NCBI RefSeq assembly: GCF_030705605.1
Contig: NZ_JAPCKK010000011.1
Location: 186,001 to 250,000, forward strand
Reading direction: 5' to 3'
DNA from: Paenibacillus zeirhizosphaerae
Lineage (GTDB): Bacteria > Bacillota > Bacilli > Paenibacillales > Paenibacillaceae
Length of the DNA: 64,000 bases
This document shows, one piece after another, positions 24,985 through 32,359 of this stretch. The notes below the pieces were generated by a model. That model ran no database searches and was not told the origin of the DNA. It saw only the letters and a program-made list of their open reading frames with translations. Made by a program: the position numbers and the translations under genes. Each line of letters opens with the position of its first letter. Positions within the stretch are counted from its first letter, which is position 1.

Positions 24985-25437
24985 ATGAAAAGTACCACCA
25001 GAAGGAAATACATTATTTTAGTTATTGGAATAGCTGTTTTAGTTGCTGTATATTTCATCACAAGGCCGAATACCACGTCTTTTAAGGAACTTGTATTAGA
25101 TCATGTGAATGTGGCTGACATTACTTCAATTGAAATTGTGAAGACCCAGCGTTCCTCACAAGAGGAAGAAATTGTAGTGACAGATCGTAATAAAATCGAG
25201 AACATCATAAATGGTTTTGCTAGGGCTGAGTTGAGACAATCAGATTCGGGTGGCGAATTTAGCGAAGCTTATTGGATTTCGATACAAGAAAATGATAAAT
25301 TAAGGTTCGGTTTACGTCTGGATGACCAAAACTATATTTCTATCAGTGATCTTCAGCGAAACGATAAATATGGAAGTGGTCATTATCAAATCACGAACGA
25401 TTTCAACTCTGAATTTATTAGAAATTTATTCAATTAA
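24985..25437 (+). CDS. Small membrane-anchored protein of unknown function
   Basis: 150 residues. One N-terminal membrane anchor (YIILVIGIAVLVAVYFITR, about 9-27) with a basic cytoplasmic start, then an exported soluble domain with alternating strands (SIEIVKTQRSSQEEEIVVTDRNKIENIINGF, YWISIQENDKLRFGLRLDDQNYISISDL). ATG 24985 follows TTAAGGAG; the longer frame from 24799 runs across the upstream terminator. Base composition is AT-richer than its neighbours and IS debris follows, suggesting a recently acquired stretch. I do not recognise the family. Confidence 0.7.
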   Translation: MKSTTRRKYIILVIGIAVLVAVYFITRPNTTSFKELVLDHVNVADITSIEIVKTQRSSQEEEIVVTDRNKIENIINGFARAELRQSDSGGEFSEAYWISIQENDKLRFGLRLDDQNYISISDLQRNDKYGSGHYQITNDFNSEFIRNLFN

Positions 25438-25509
25438 GTCTAATTAAAGTGGAATAAACTCGATAAATGCGAAATTGACTAATATAAAAATGGGATTGTC
25501 AACAGTAAA

Positions 25510-25568
25510 TCAGACAGCTTTTTTAAGGGCCTTTTGGCGGTACTGAACAGGTGTCATGTATCCCAGTG
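25510..25568 (-). pseudogene. IS3-family transposase (orfB) 3' remnant
   Basis: The minus strand reads LGYMTPVQYRQKALKKAV followed by a stop, the conserved C-terminus of IS3-family (IS150 group) integrase-type transposases. Immediately upstream is a TGA instead of the expected transposase codons, and the rest of the gene is absent. An IS end-like sequence (TGGGATTGTCAAC) lies just beyond, near 25492. Confidence 0.75.
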
Positions 25569-25663
25569 TTCATCCATAAGTAACGGCAAGATTTTATCGT
25601 GAACCGCATGAAAGTCGTTGGTATAATGATTCTATCTCGAACATAGAAGGAGGATCGGGCGGG

Positions 25664-26029
25664 ATGAAAATAAGCGAACTGTCGCAATTGACCCGCGTAA
25701 GCGTACGGTCGATCCGGCATTATGATAACAAAGGCCTTCTGAATGCCGTTAGAATGGAGAACGAGTATAGGGATTTCGACGAATCGGCCGTACACAAAGT
25801 CAAGGCGATTCAATTATACTTGAAGCTCGGATTAACGACTGATGAGATCGGAACTTTGTTCAAAGGCGAAACGGCGGATCCTGACGAATATGAATTTTGC
25901 GAGGAAATGCTGGCGACATATCAACAGAAGCTCAGCAATGTGAATCATCAAATTGAAGCGCTTCATGAATTGAGAAGTGTATTGGAGAGACAAATCGATA
26001 TAACGAAGAGCAAAAAAATCACCGTCTGA
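25664..26029 (+). CDS. MerR family regulator
   Basis: 121 residues: MKISELSQLTRVSVRSIRHYDNKGLLNAVRMENEYRDFDESAVHKVKAIQLYLKLGLTTDEIGTLFKG, then a coiled-coil (EEMLATYQQKLSNVNHQIEALHELRSVLERQID). MerR fold without C-terminal sensor domain or conserved metal-binding cysteines, so the signal is unknown. RBS AAGGAGG. It lies 118 bp upstream of the imine-reductase-like gene on the same strand, whose promoter has the MerR-style long spacer and a dyad, so it is the likely target. Confidence 0.88.
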   Translation: MKISELSQLTRVSVRSIRHYDNKGLLNAVRMENEYRDFDESAVHKVKAIQLYLKLGLTTDEIGTLFKGETADPDEYEFCEEMLATYQQKLSNVNHQIEALHELRSVLERQIDITKSKKITV

Positions 26030-26082
26030 ATTAGACGCAGCCCGGGGCATGATGAAATGCTCCAGGGCCGTTTGTATTCGTG

Positions 26083-26114
26083 TTGACTTTGACACTAGTG
26101 TAATCCTTTATGAT
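26083..26114 (+). promoter_or_regulatory. MerR-type promoter of the imine-reductase-like gene
   Basis: TTGACT (26083-26088) and TATGAT (26109-26114) with a 20-bp spacer that holds the dyad ACACTAGTGT (26092-26101). Long spacer plus central dyad is the MerR activation architecture. Confidence 0.6.
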
Positions 26115-26147
26115 GTGCTTGACTTCATCATGAAAGGAGTTTTTACA

Positions 26148-27053
26148 TTGAACAGCAATGCGCATGCAGCCGGGAATAGCAAATCGGTGACTGTCATCGG
26201 TCTGGGTCCGATGGGCCAAGCGATGGCGGACGTTTACCTGAAACGCGGTTATAAGGTGACCGTGTGGAACCGGACCTCCAGCAAAGCAGACGAGCTTGCA
26301 GCGAGGGGAGCCGTCAAAGCATCCTCAATCAACGAAGCGCTAGCCGCTAACGAACTGACGGTCATCAGCCTTACGGATTACGATGTAATGTACCCGATCC
26401 TCAATCCGGCTTCGGAACATTTGTCCGGCAAGGTTCTCGTCAACCTAAGTTCGGATACCCCGGAAAAAGTCCGTAAGGCGGCGAAATGGTTATCCGACCG
26501 TGGGGCCAGCCTGATCACCGGTGGAGTGCAGGTTCCGCCTTCTGGAATCGGCAAGCCAGACTCTTTCACGTACTATAGCGGTCCAAAAGAGGTTTTTGAG
26601 GCTCACATGAAGGATCTGGAAGTCCTTACCGGCACTGACTACCGAGGTGAGGATCCCGGACTGGCCATGTTGTATTATCAGATCCAGATGGATATATTCT
26701 GGACGTCCATGCTGAGCTACCTGCACGCGCTTGCTGTGGCGGGCGCGAACGGCATTTCGGCGGAGCAGTTCTTGCCCTATGCTTCAGCAACGCTATCATC
26801 GTTGTCAACATTTGTCGAGTTCTACACGCCGCGACTCGACGCTGGTAAGCATCCCGGCGATGTGGACAGACTGGCCATGGGGTTCGCGAGCATTGAGCAC
26901 GTCGTTCATACGGCCGAGGATGTCGGCATCGATATTGCTTTGCCATCTGCAGTTCTGGATATTTTCAAACGAGGTATGGAGAATGGTCACTCCGGCGATA
27001 GCTTTACCAGCCTCATTGAAATCTTCAAGAAATCGTCCGCTGCCCGTCCATAA
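26148..27053 (+). CDS. NAD(P)-binding dehydrogenase, imine-reductase-like
   Basis: 301 residues of the beta-hydroxyacid dehydrogenase superfamily. VTVIGLGPMGQAMADVYLKRGYKVTVWNRTSSKADELAARGA is the NADPH loop; LVNLSSDTPEKVRKAAKWLSDRGASLITGGVQVPPSGIG is the substrate region. The usual catalytic lysine of hydroxyacid dehydrogenases is not obvious, and AMLYYQIQMDIFWTSMLSYLHALAVAGANGI fits the imine reductase helix that builds the dimer active site. TTG 26148 follows AAAGGAG with 8-base spacing and is preferred over the 26049 ATG, which lies upstream of the promoter. Substrate unknown. Confidence 0.8.
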   Translation: MNSNAHAAGNSKSVTVIGLGPMGQAMADVYLKRGYKVTVWNRTSSKADELAARGAVKASSINEALAANELTVISLTDYDVMYPILNPASEHLSGKVLVNLSSDTPEKVRKAAKWLSDRGASLITGGVQVPPSGIGKPDSFTYYSGPKEVFEAHMKDLEVLTGTDYRGEDPGLAMLYYQIQMDIFWTSMLSYLHALAVAGANGISAEQFLPYASATLSSLSTFVEFYTPRLDAGKHPGDVDRLAMGFASIEHVVHTAEDVGIDIALPSAVLDIFKRGMENGHSGDSFTSLIEIFKKSSAARP

Positions 27054-27121
27054 ACATGAGGGGCTGTCCCATAAGTAACTTTTTTGTGAATAAGGACGGT
27101 CAGTGGAATCGAAAATCAAAA

Positions 27122-27168
27122 AAACGGACCGGGCAGAGTACTCATCCTTGCCCGGTCCGTTTACTTTT
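27122..27168 (+). terminator. Terminator after the imine-reductase-like gene
   Basis: AAACGGACCGGGCA / TGCCCGGTCCGTTT, a 14-bp stem followed by ACTTTTT. Confidence 0.9.
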
Positions 27169-27210
27169 TCATCCATTTCTACTTCTTCACTGGATATCTT
27201 TCAGTAAAAA

Positions 27211-28128
27211 TTAATTTACCCGTTGTTCGCCTGGGATCTCCAGAATCACATTATTAGACCCAGATGCAGCAGTTTCTCCAATTTGAGTTTTCGTTCCGTT
27301 TTCTTCAATCGTTCCATACCAAATTTGCTCTATCATCCACAAATCAACGAAGTAACTCAACTTGCCGGTAATGTTCGGTCGATCTCCCCGCTCTTTGCTG
27401 ACCGCATTAACAATATTGGGAATAATATCAGCTTTATTAGTGGCAGACGAGCTCTCAACACCTTCCCATCTAACCCAAGCTGCATTATCTTGGATCTCTA
27501 AATATTGAATTACTCCTTTGTTGATTATGAAAAACCTGTTAACCTCGCCATATGGAAAATAATACGTGGTTGAGTGTGATTCATCTGAAGTGGTGAATTT
27601 CTCGTGAAATGATATTCTAGGCAACTTGAGAGCCGCGGTTCTCGCTGTTTTTAAGTCTTCGCTTTTCAAATCTGCGATGACAGAAGGACCGGTGTTGTAG
27701 ATGGCCACGGATTTCGAGGCATTATCCCACTTTACTGTAGCTCCAAATGCCTCGCCTATAAAACGAAAAGGCACGTAGGTAACTCCATCGATCATGCGAA
27801 CCGGCGAACTTAAGCTAATCTTATCCTTTCCTTTTGAAGCGATTTTGTTCCCTACAATCAGATTCACTTTTTCCTGTGTCTTAGAGTTTGTAACTGTGAC
27901 CGTTTTTGTCTTGTTGTTCCAAGCAACTTGTAGATCAGGGAGTAAGGCAACAGTACGTATAGGAACAAAAGTAGTCTGATTAATCACTTTAGGTTCTTCG
28001 TCACTCACTAAAACCCCGTTAATATTCATTCCCACAGCCGCATTGGCTGAAACATAAGATGTGTCGCTCAAAATCAGTGGTACAACTAGGGAAACCGCCG
28101 CAAATGCGCAAACTAACTTCCTGAACAT
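27211..28128 (-). CDS. Secreted stalk-domain protein
   Basis: 305 residues. Signal peptide MFRKLVCAFAAVSLVVPLILSDTSYVSANA, then a copper-amine-oxidase-N-terminal-like domain of about 110 residues with the paired strands MNINGVLVSDEEPKVINQTTFVPIRTVALLPDLQVAWNNKTKTVTV and PVRMIDGVTYVPFRFIGEAFGATVKWDNASKSVAIY. The C-terminal ~150 residues (YYFPYGEVNRFFIINKGVIQYLEI, WYGTIEENGTKTQIGE) are unrecognised. Stalk domains are frequent in Paenibacillus surface proteins and probably aid cell-wall attachment or folding. No operon partner. Confidence 0.78.
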   Translation of the reverse strand: MFRKLVCAFAAVSLVVPLILSDTSYVSANAAVGMNINGVLVSDEEPKVINQTTFVPIRTVALLPDLQVAWNNKTKTVTVTNSKTQEKVNLIVGNKIASKGKDKISLSSPVRMIDGVTYVPFRFIGEAFGATVKWDNASKSVAIYNTGPSVIADLKSEDLKTARTAALKLPRISFHEKFTTSDESHSTTYYFPYGEVNRFFIINKGVIQYLEIQDNAAWVRWEGVESSSATNKADIIPNIVNAVSKERGDRPNITGKLSYFVDLWMIEQIWYGTIEENGTKTQIGETAASGSNNVILEIPGEQRVN

Positions 28129-28516
28129 TTTACACCATCCTAATTTTAGGATTTGTTAAGTTACATTGTATTAGAAGCATGAAAATGGAAAAAAAGTTGT
28201 TTTTGATAACAGGCCTGTTGATTAACCACTAAATTTATCAACAATTGGAGCAATTTTGTCAGTTTCTTCCTAACCAACCATTTCTCTATAGTCCTGGTCC
28301 AGTATATATTCCATTTCTGGAAGCAGAATTTCTTCTCTGAAGCCGAGTCTTTATGAAAAATCGATTTGAACGAACTCTTAATCACTCTAAATCAGGTCAA
28401 AAATAAAGCTGCAACAGCATGCCCACAGGCAACTTGTTACAGCTGTGATTCCAGAATAAATTAAAAATCGGAGCCCGTAAACCCGCGCGGCTCCGCTATT
28501 ATCGTTCCATGATTTA
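28129..28516. other. 388-bp gap with IS-like debris and a terminator
   Basis: Contains the araC terminator at 28469-28495, a diffuse hairpin near 28410-28445 (AGCTG...CAGCT) and, at 28211-28230, ACAGGCCTGTTGATTAACCA, which recurs inverted (one mismatch) at 31367-31386. A weak 74-codon frame on the minus strand (28161-28385) has no ribosome site and looks degenerate. Confidence 0.5.
28469..28495 (-). terminator. Terminator of the araC gene
   Basis: CGGAGCC / GGCTCCG stem; on the minus strand it is followed by ATTTTTAATTTATT. Confidence 0.75.
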
Positions 28517-29485
28517 CTAACTATCCTCGAATCCCCCAGCGTAAGAAGTTTTCCGCACCGCTTTGATATCTTGCAGAGGAGGCAGACCAAAAAACCTCCG
28601 GTATTCCCGATTGAATTGCGACGGACTTTCATAGCCTACTTTCAGAGCCGCCGTCGTTGCCCCCACGGGACCGCTCAACATGAGGCGCCTTGCTTCAAGA
28701 AGGCGGAGCTGCTTCTGATACTGCAAGGGCCCCATTGTCGTTACCGCTTTGAATTTATGATGCAGTCCGGAGGTACTCATGTTGCAGGATTTTGCAAGTT
28801 CCTGGGCGGTAAAAGAGCTTGCGTAATTTTCTTTGATCCAATGGAGCGCCTTTCCGATTCCGTCTGTTATTTGATCAAAGAACACCTTTTGGAAAAATAA
28901 GTGCCCATAATCTCCTGACAGTAAGTTGAAAATCATTTCCCGTTTGATCAGTTCGGACAGAAATCGAACTTCTTTAGGCTTATCGATTAACTTCAGTAAC
29001 CGCAAAAATATGTCCAGCAGCTCGGCATCCGATTTTCCGATGAAGGCTCCGGCACGCAGATCTTTCCCTTTGGGTTCCATGACGATTTCCGCCTCCATGA
29101 CCACAGAAGCGATTTCTTGCGTCGTAAAATCGATACGCAAACTGATATAAGGCGATTGTTCCGTAGCGCCGATGATTTGGGAGGAAGCCGGCATATCGAT
29201 CAGCGACGCCAAATAATCACCCGCTGAGTAATGCAAAATATCTTGACCAAGGTAGATCTTCTTAGTCCCTTGAAGGATCAGACAAAAAGAAGGCGTCAAA
29301 ACACCTGGACTTCGCAGCGTCTCGCGACTGCTTCTAACAATGGAAAGAAACGGAACGATGGTTGGCGTCCGTCCATCCGCAAGGGTAATCCGATCCGTCA
29401 TGGCAATGAGCTGATCCAACGCTTTCTTATGAATAGAAATGCTCTTTCCATTGATAGTTCGGCTATCCAGACCTTGTTCCCACAT
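28517..29485 (-). CDS. AraC family regulator (AraC_N type)
   Basis: 322 residues. N-terminal AraC_N sensor domain (FLSIVRSSRETLRSPGVLTPSFCLILQGTKKIYLGQDILHYSAGDYLASLIDMPASSQI) and C-terminal double helix-turn-helix (SSFTAQELAKSCNMSTSGLHHKFKAVTTMGPLQYQKQLRLLEARRLMLSGPVGATTAALKVGYESPSQFNREYRRFFGLPP). ATG 29485 (MWEQGLD) lies after GGGGGGTGG; the ATG at 29503 overlaps that site. This subgroup often controls aldehyde or drug-response genes; here it is divergent from an MFS pump at 29671, the likely target. Confidence 0.88.
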   Translation of the reverse strand: MWEQGLDSRTINGKSISIHKKALDQLIAMTDRITLADGRTPTIVPFLSIVRSSRETLRSPGVLTPSFCLILQGTKKIYLGQDILHYSAGDYLASLIDMPASSQIIGATEQSPYISLRIDFTTQEIASVVMEAEIVMEPKGKDLRAGAFIGKSDAELLDIFLRLLKLIDKPKEVRFLSELIKREMIFNLLSGDYGHLFFQKVFFDQITDGIGKALHWIKENYASSFTAQELAKSCNMSTSGLHHKFKAVTTMGPLQYQKQLRLLEARRLMLSGPVGATTAALKVGYESPSQFNREYRRFFGLPPLQDIKAVRKTSYAGGFEDS

Positions 29486-29670
29486 GTATTCCACCCCCCC
29501 CATCCTTATCTAAATTATACCGCCACTAAAAAAGATTGCAATGCAATTGAACTATGTAAAAAAAAGCAACTTGCAGCTTTAGGCAAATTTTAAGCAGAAA
29601 CGGTCTACTTCCTTCCGCTCATTCCAACCATAATATTCATCAGAACAGTATCTTCTAAAAGGAAAGGAAC

Positions 29671-31062
29671 ATGTTTATGCAACAGTCGAAATGGATTATT
29701 TTAATAATTGTCATCGCATGTCAACTTCTCGTTGTGCTTGACTCCTCCATTATGGTTACGGCAATACCTCAAATCGGTCGGTCGCTGCATATGACGGCAA
29801 CCAGCTTGACTTGGGTCCAAAATGCCTACATTTTGCCGTTCGGCGGTTTCTTGTTGCTCGGTGCCCGGGCAGGGGATATTATGGGGCGCAGAAGAATGCT
29901 TAGTGTAGGCATTGGATTATTTTCGCTTGCTTCTATGCTGGCTGGATTGGCGCCGACAGCTGAATTTTTGCTTGTCTCCCGTGCATTCCAAGGCTTTGCG
30001 GCGGCTTTGGCAACACCTGCTGCACTAGCATTGCTGTCAGCGAGTTTTGTAGAGGCGAAGGAACGTGCTAGGGCGATTGCGATGTACAGCGCGGTTGCGG
30101 GCGGAGGCGGCAGTGTCGGTCTCCTTCTTGGCGGATTTTTCACTGATTTTATTTCCTGGCGCGTTGGGATGTTTATCAATGTACCCATTGGAATTGCATT
30201 GCTGTATTTGATACAGAGGTTTATTCAGCAAACAGGTACGAGGACCGGACGTTTTGATCTTTGGGGTGCAATTGTCTCCGTAATCGGCATGACTGCGTTG
30301 GTATACGGTTTTGTTCAAGCTGCCGATCGCGGTTGGGGGGAACCCGAAACATGGATTTCACTTGCAGCCGGGATTGTTTTGTTAGTTGCGTTCGTTTTTA
30401 TTGAATCTCGAGCGGCTGAGCCGATCATCCCTCTCCGATTGTTTGCGAACCGCCAGCGGTCCGGGGCTTATCTTGGAAGGTTCCTATTATTATGCGGGAC
30501 TTTTTCACTCTTTTTCTTTATCCCTCAATATTTGCAAAACGTCCTTGGTTTCAGCTCGCTTGAAGCGGGATTAGCCTTCCTGCCGTTTACAGTCGCCCAA
30601 TTCGGGATGATGTATCTAATACCTGGGTTGGTGCAACGTTATGGAAATAGGAAAGTCCTGATAGCCGGTTTGCTGCTCGGCATCATGGGTATACTCTGGA
30701 TGAGCCGAAGCGTCTCCGTGCAAGCTCAATTCTTTCCGCAAATGTTCATCCTCTTGGCCATCATCGGCATTGGCGTCGGAATGGCCATCCAACCGCTTAC
30801 CGTTCTGGGTCTCTCAGATGTGGATCCTCAAGATAACGGTGCAGCTTCGGGTCTGATTAATGTCGCGCATCACAGCGGTTCCTCGTTAGGTTTGGCTGTA
30901 CTCATAACCGTATTTGAAGCAGCTATCGGTTCGGGATCTTCAAAGATGCAATTCGCACATGCTATATCGGACTCCCTATTGGGGTCTGTCGTATTTGCTA
31001 CATTAGCTCTTGTTGCGGTGTGGTTCTGCTTTGTTCCATCGCGCCAACCTGCTCGAAAATAA
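29671..31062 (+). CDS. MFS drug efflux transporter (DHA2, 14-TM type)
   Basis: 463 residues, about 14 hydrophobic helices. Motif LLGARAGDIMGRRRML is MFS motif A, and the proline/glycine-rich antiporter motif appears as YSAVAGGGGSVGLLLGGFFTD. N-terminal LLVVLDSSIMVTAIPQIG is the D1 signature of the DHA2 family (proton-coupled multidrug export). Expected in the cytoplasmic membrane. Start ATG 29671 or, two codons on, 29677. Regulated presumably by the divergent AraC protein; drug or substrate unknown. Confidence 0.9.
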   Translation: MFMQQSKWIILIIVIACQLLVVLDSSIMVTAIPQIGRSLHMTATSLTWVQNAYILPFGGFLLLGARAGDIMGRRRMLSVGIGLFSLASMLAGLAPTAEFLLVSRAFQGFAAALATPAALALLSASFVEAKERARAIAMYSAVAGGGGSVGLLLGGFFTDFISWRVGMFINVPIGIALLYLIQRFIQQTGTRTGRFDLWGAIVSVIGMTALVYGFVQAADRGWGEPETWISLAAGIVLLVAFVFIESRAAEPIIPLRLFANRQRSGAYLGRFLLLCGTFSLFFFIPQYLQNVLGFSSLEAGLAFLPFTVAQFGMMYLIPGLVQRYGNRKVLIAGLLLGIMGILWMSRSVSVQAQFFPQMFILLAIIGIGVGMAIQPLTVLGLSDVDPQDNGAASGLINVAHHSGSSLGLAVLITVFEAAIGSGSSKMQFAHAISDSLLGSVVFATLALVAVWFCFVPSRQPARK

Positions 31063-31114
31063 ACATTAATAGATTCTTGATAAAGGGTCGTTGTAACACC
31101 CACATCCAAAATGC

Positions 31115-31152
31115 AAAGAGCCAGGTAACTTTACTGTATGCCTGACTCTTTG
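31115..31152 (+). terminator. Terminator after the MFS gene
   Basis: AAAGAGCCAGG / CCTGACTCTTT stem, one mismatch, followed by a weak T-rich stretch. Confidence 0.6.
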
Positions 31153-31401
31153 ATTATTCTACTGAAGCTGATATTATTCGCTGCCGTGATTGCTTTTGTT
31201 CTTCTCCAATGGTTGCATAGCAGTATCAAGTCATCCATCATCAAGTGCAAATCGCTCGCGATTGTTTCTTTCGTCCGCTTGTTCCTTCTCGATCAGCTTT
31301 CTCTCGAATGGAGGGTCGCCATTTCCTTACTGTTGGATTGATGCAAGAATAATAATGCCCTAATAATTGGTTAATCAACACGCCTGTTTTGATAACATGA
31401 A

Positions 31402-31437
31402 AAGCGACTACTTTCCGGTTTTGGAAGGTAGTCGCTT
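31402..31437. terminator. Hairpin upstream of azoreductase
   Basis: AAGCGACTACTTTCC / GGAAGGTAGTCGCTT around GGTTTT, a 15-bp stem with one G-T pair. It stops read-through towards the azoreductase gene or could attenuate its leader. Confidence 0.7.
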
Positions 31438-31503
31438 GTGTATGTCACAGAATCAAACCGTGAATTGTCTTATTTACATATGAAAACAAAGGAGAGATAC
31501 ACG

Positions 31504-32160
31504 TTGGAAAAATTACTCGTTATTAATGCGCACCCAAAAGTGGAGGCCGATTCATCCGTAAGCTTGATCGTGCTTCGTCATTTTCTGGAAACCTATAAAA
31601 AATATAATCCGGAAGGCCCTGTTGAACAAATTGATTTATATCAGGACTACATTCCTTGCATTGATCGCATCTTCCTCAGTACGCAGGAAAAAATGAAGAG
31701 AAACGAGCGGTTGACTGAAGAAGAACAGTTGCTCGCTTCCCGTATGTCAGAAATTATGCGGCAGTTCAAAAGTGCCAAAAAATACGTCATAGCCATGCCG
31801 TTGCATAACTTTAATGTCCCCTCGAAGCTAAAAGACTACATGGATAACATTCTGATCGCCAAAGAAACTTTCGCCTATACAGATAAAGGATCGGTTGGTC
31901 TGCTAAACGACGGCAGGAACGTGCTCGTCATTCAGGCGAGCGACGGAATCTATACGAACCAGGACTGGTACGCCGAAGTCGAGTATTCCCATAAATTTTT
32001 GAAATCGATGTTTACCTTTATGGGGGTTGATTATCAAATCATCCGTGCCCAGGGGAATTACTTCTTCAAGAGAGATGAGCTTCTGGCCAAGGCATTCCAA
32101 GAGGCCGAGGCTGCGGCTGCCTCCTTTGCACAATCGAGTAATCTGAAAGGGACGAAATAA
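31504..32160 (+). CDS. FMN-dependent NADH azoreductase (AzoR family)
   Basis: 218-residue flavodoxin-fold reductase that reduces quinones and azo compounds with NADH. LLVINAHPKVEADSSVSLIVLRHFLETYKK is the FMN phosphate loop, MPLHNFNVPSKLKDYMDNILIAKETFAYT the isoalloxazine-contact motif (MPmyNF-type), and LLNDGRNVLVIQASDGIY the third FMN region. TTG 31504 (LEKLLVINAHP) follows AAAGGAGAG by 7 bases; the frame opens at 31438 within the preceding hairpin. Typical role is defence against quinone/electrophile stress, matching the adjacent drug-efflux genes. Confidence 0.9.
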   Translation: MEKLLVINAHPKVEADSSVSLIVLRHFLETYKKYNPEGPVEQIDLYQDYIPCIDRIFLSTQEKMKRNERLTEEEQLLASRMSEIMRQFKSAKKYVIAMPLHNFNVPSKLKDYMDNILIAKETFAYTDKGSVGLLNDGRNVLVIQASDGIYTNQDWYAEVEYSHKFLKSMFTFMGVDYQIIRAQGNYFFKRDELLAKAFQEAEAAAASFAQSSNLKGTK

Positions 32161-32175
32161 GCTTCTGGTATCTTC

Positions 32176-32218
32176 AAAAAGAGGAAGAGATGTTCGATCA
32201 ACATCTCTTCCTCTTTTC
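32176..32218 (+). terminator. Terminator of azoreductase gene
   Basis: AAAGAGGAAGAGATGT / ACATCTCTTCCTCTTTT, a perfect 16-bp stem with a short loop and T-run. Confidence 0.92.
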
Positions 32219-32253
32219 CCCTTAACCGCATCATATGGGTGATCGCACGCATC

Positions 32254-32347
32254 AGCGGAGAGAACGAAGCAATTCCGGAAAAGCGCAGCGTTCGCCTTTG
32301 GCCCGAAGGGTCAACAGCGATTGCAGGAATGCTTCGTTCTCGGAGCG
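32254..32347. repeat. 94-bp palindromic interspersed repeat, copy 2
   Basis: Same length and core as the copy at 4034-4127, again in a gap between convergent genes. Outer arms GAGAACGAAGCAATTCC / GGAATGCTTCGTTCTC; inner TTGGCCC-GAA-GGGTCAA hairpin. A C-G pair of copy 1 (4074/4098) is a G-C pair here (32294/32318). The outermost GGGTGAT (32238-32244) and ATCACCC (32354-32360) extend the palindrome. Confidence 0.75.
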
Positions 32348-32359
32348 GCTCCCATCACC

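Larger units (their letters stand above)
31063..31503. other. 441-bp gap: terminators and degenerate sequence
   Basis: Holds two hairpins, at 31115-31152 and 31402-31437, and the inverted partner (31367-31386) of the 20-bp sequence found at 28211. A 67-codon plus-strand frame (31138-31341) starts inside a hairpin and lacks a ribosome site. On the minus strand a stop-broken frame reads DPPFERKLIEKEQADERNNR, suggestive of a decayed gene I cannot name. Confidence 0.4.

Noticed and set aside
31138-31341. 67-codon hydrophobic frame
   Set aside because: Starts inside a terminator hairpin, no ribosome site, no similarity.
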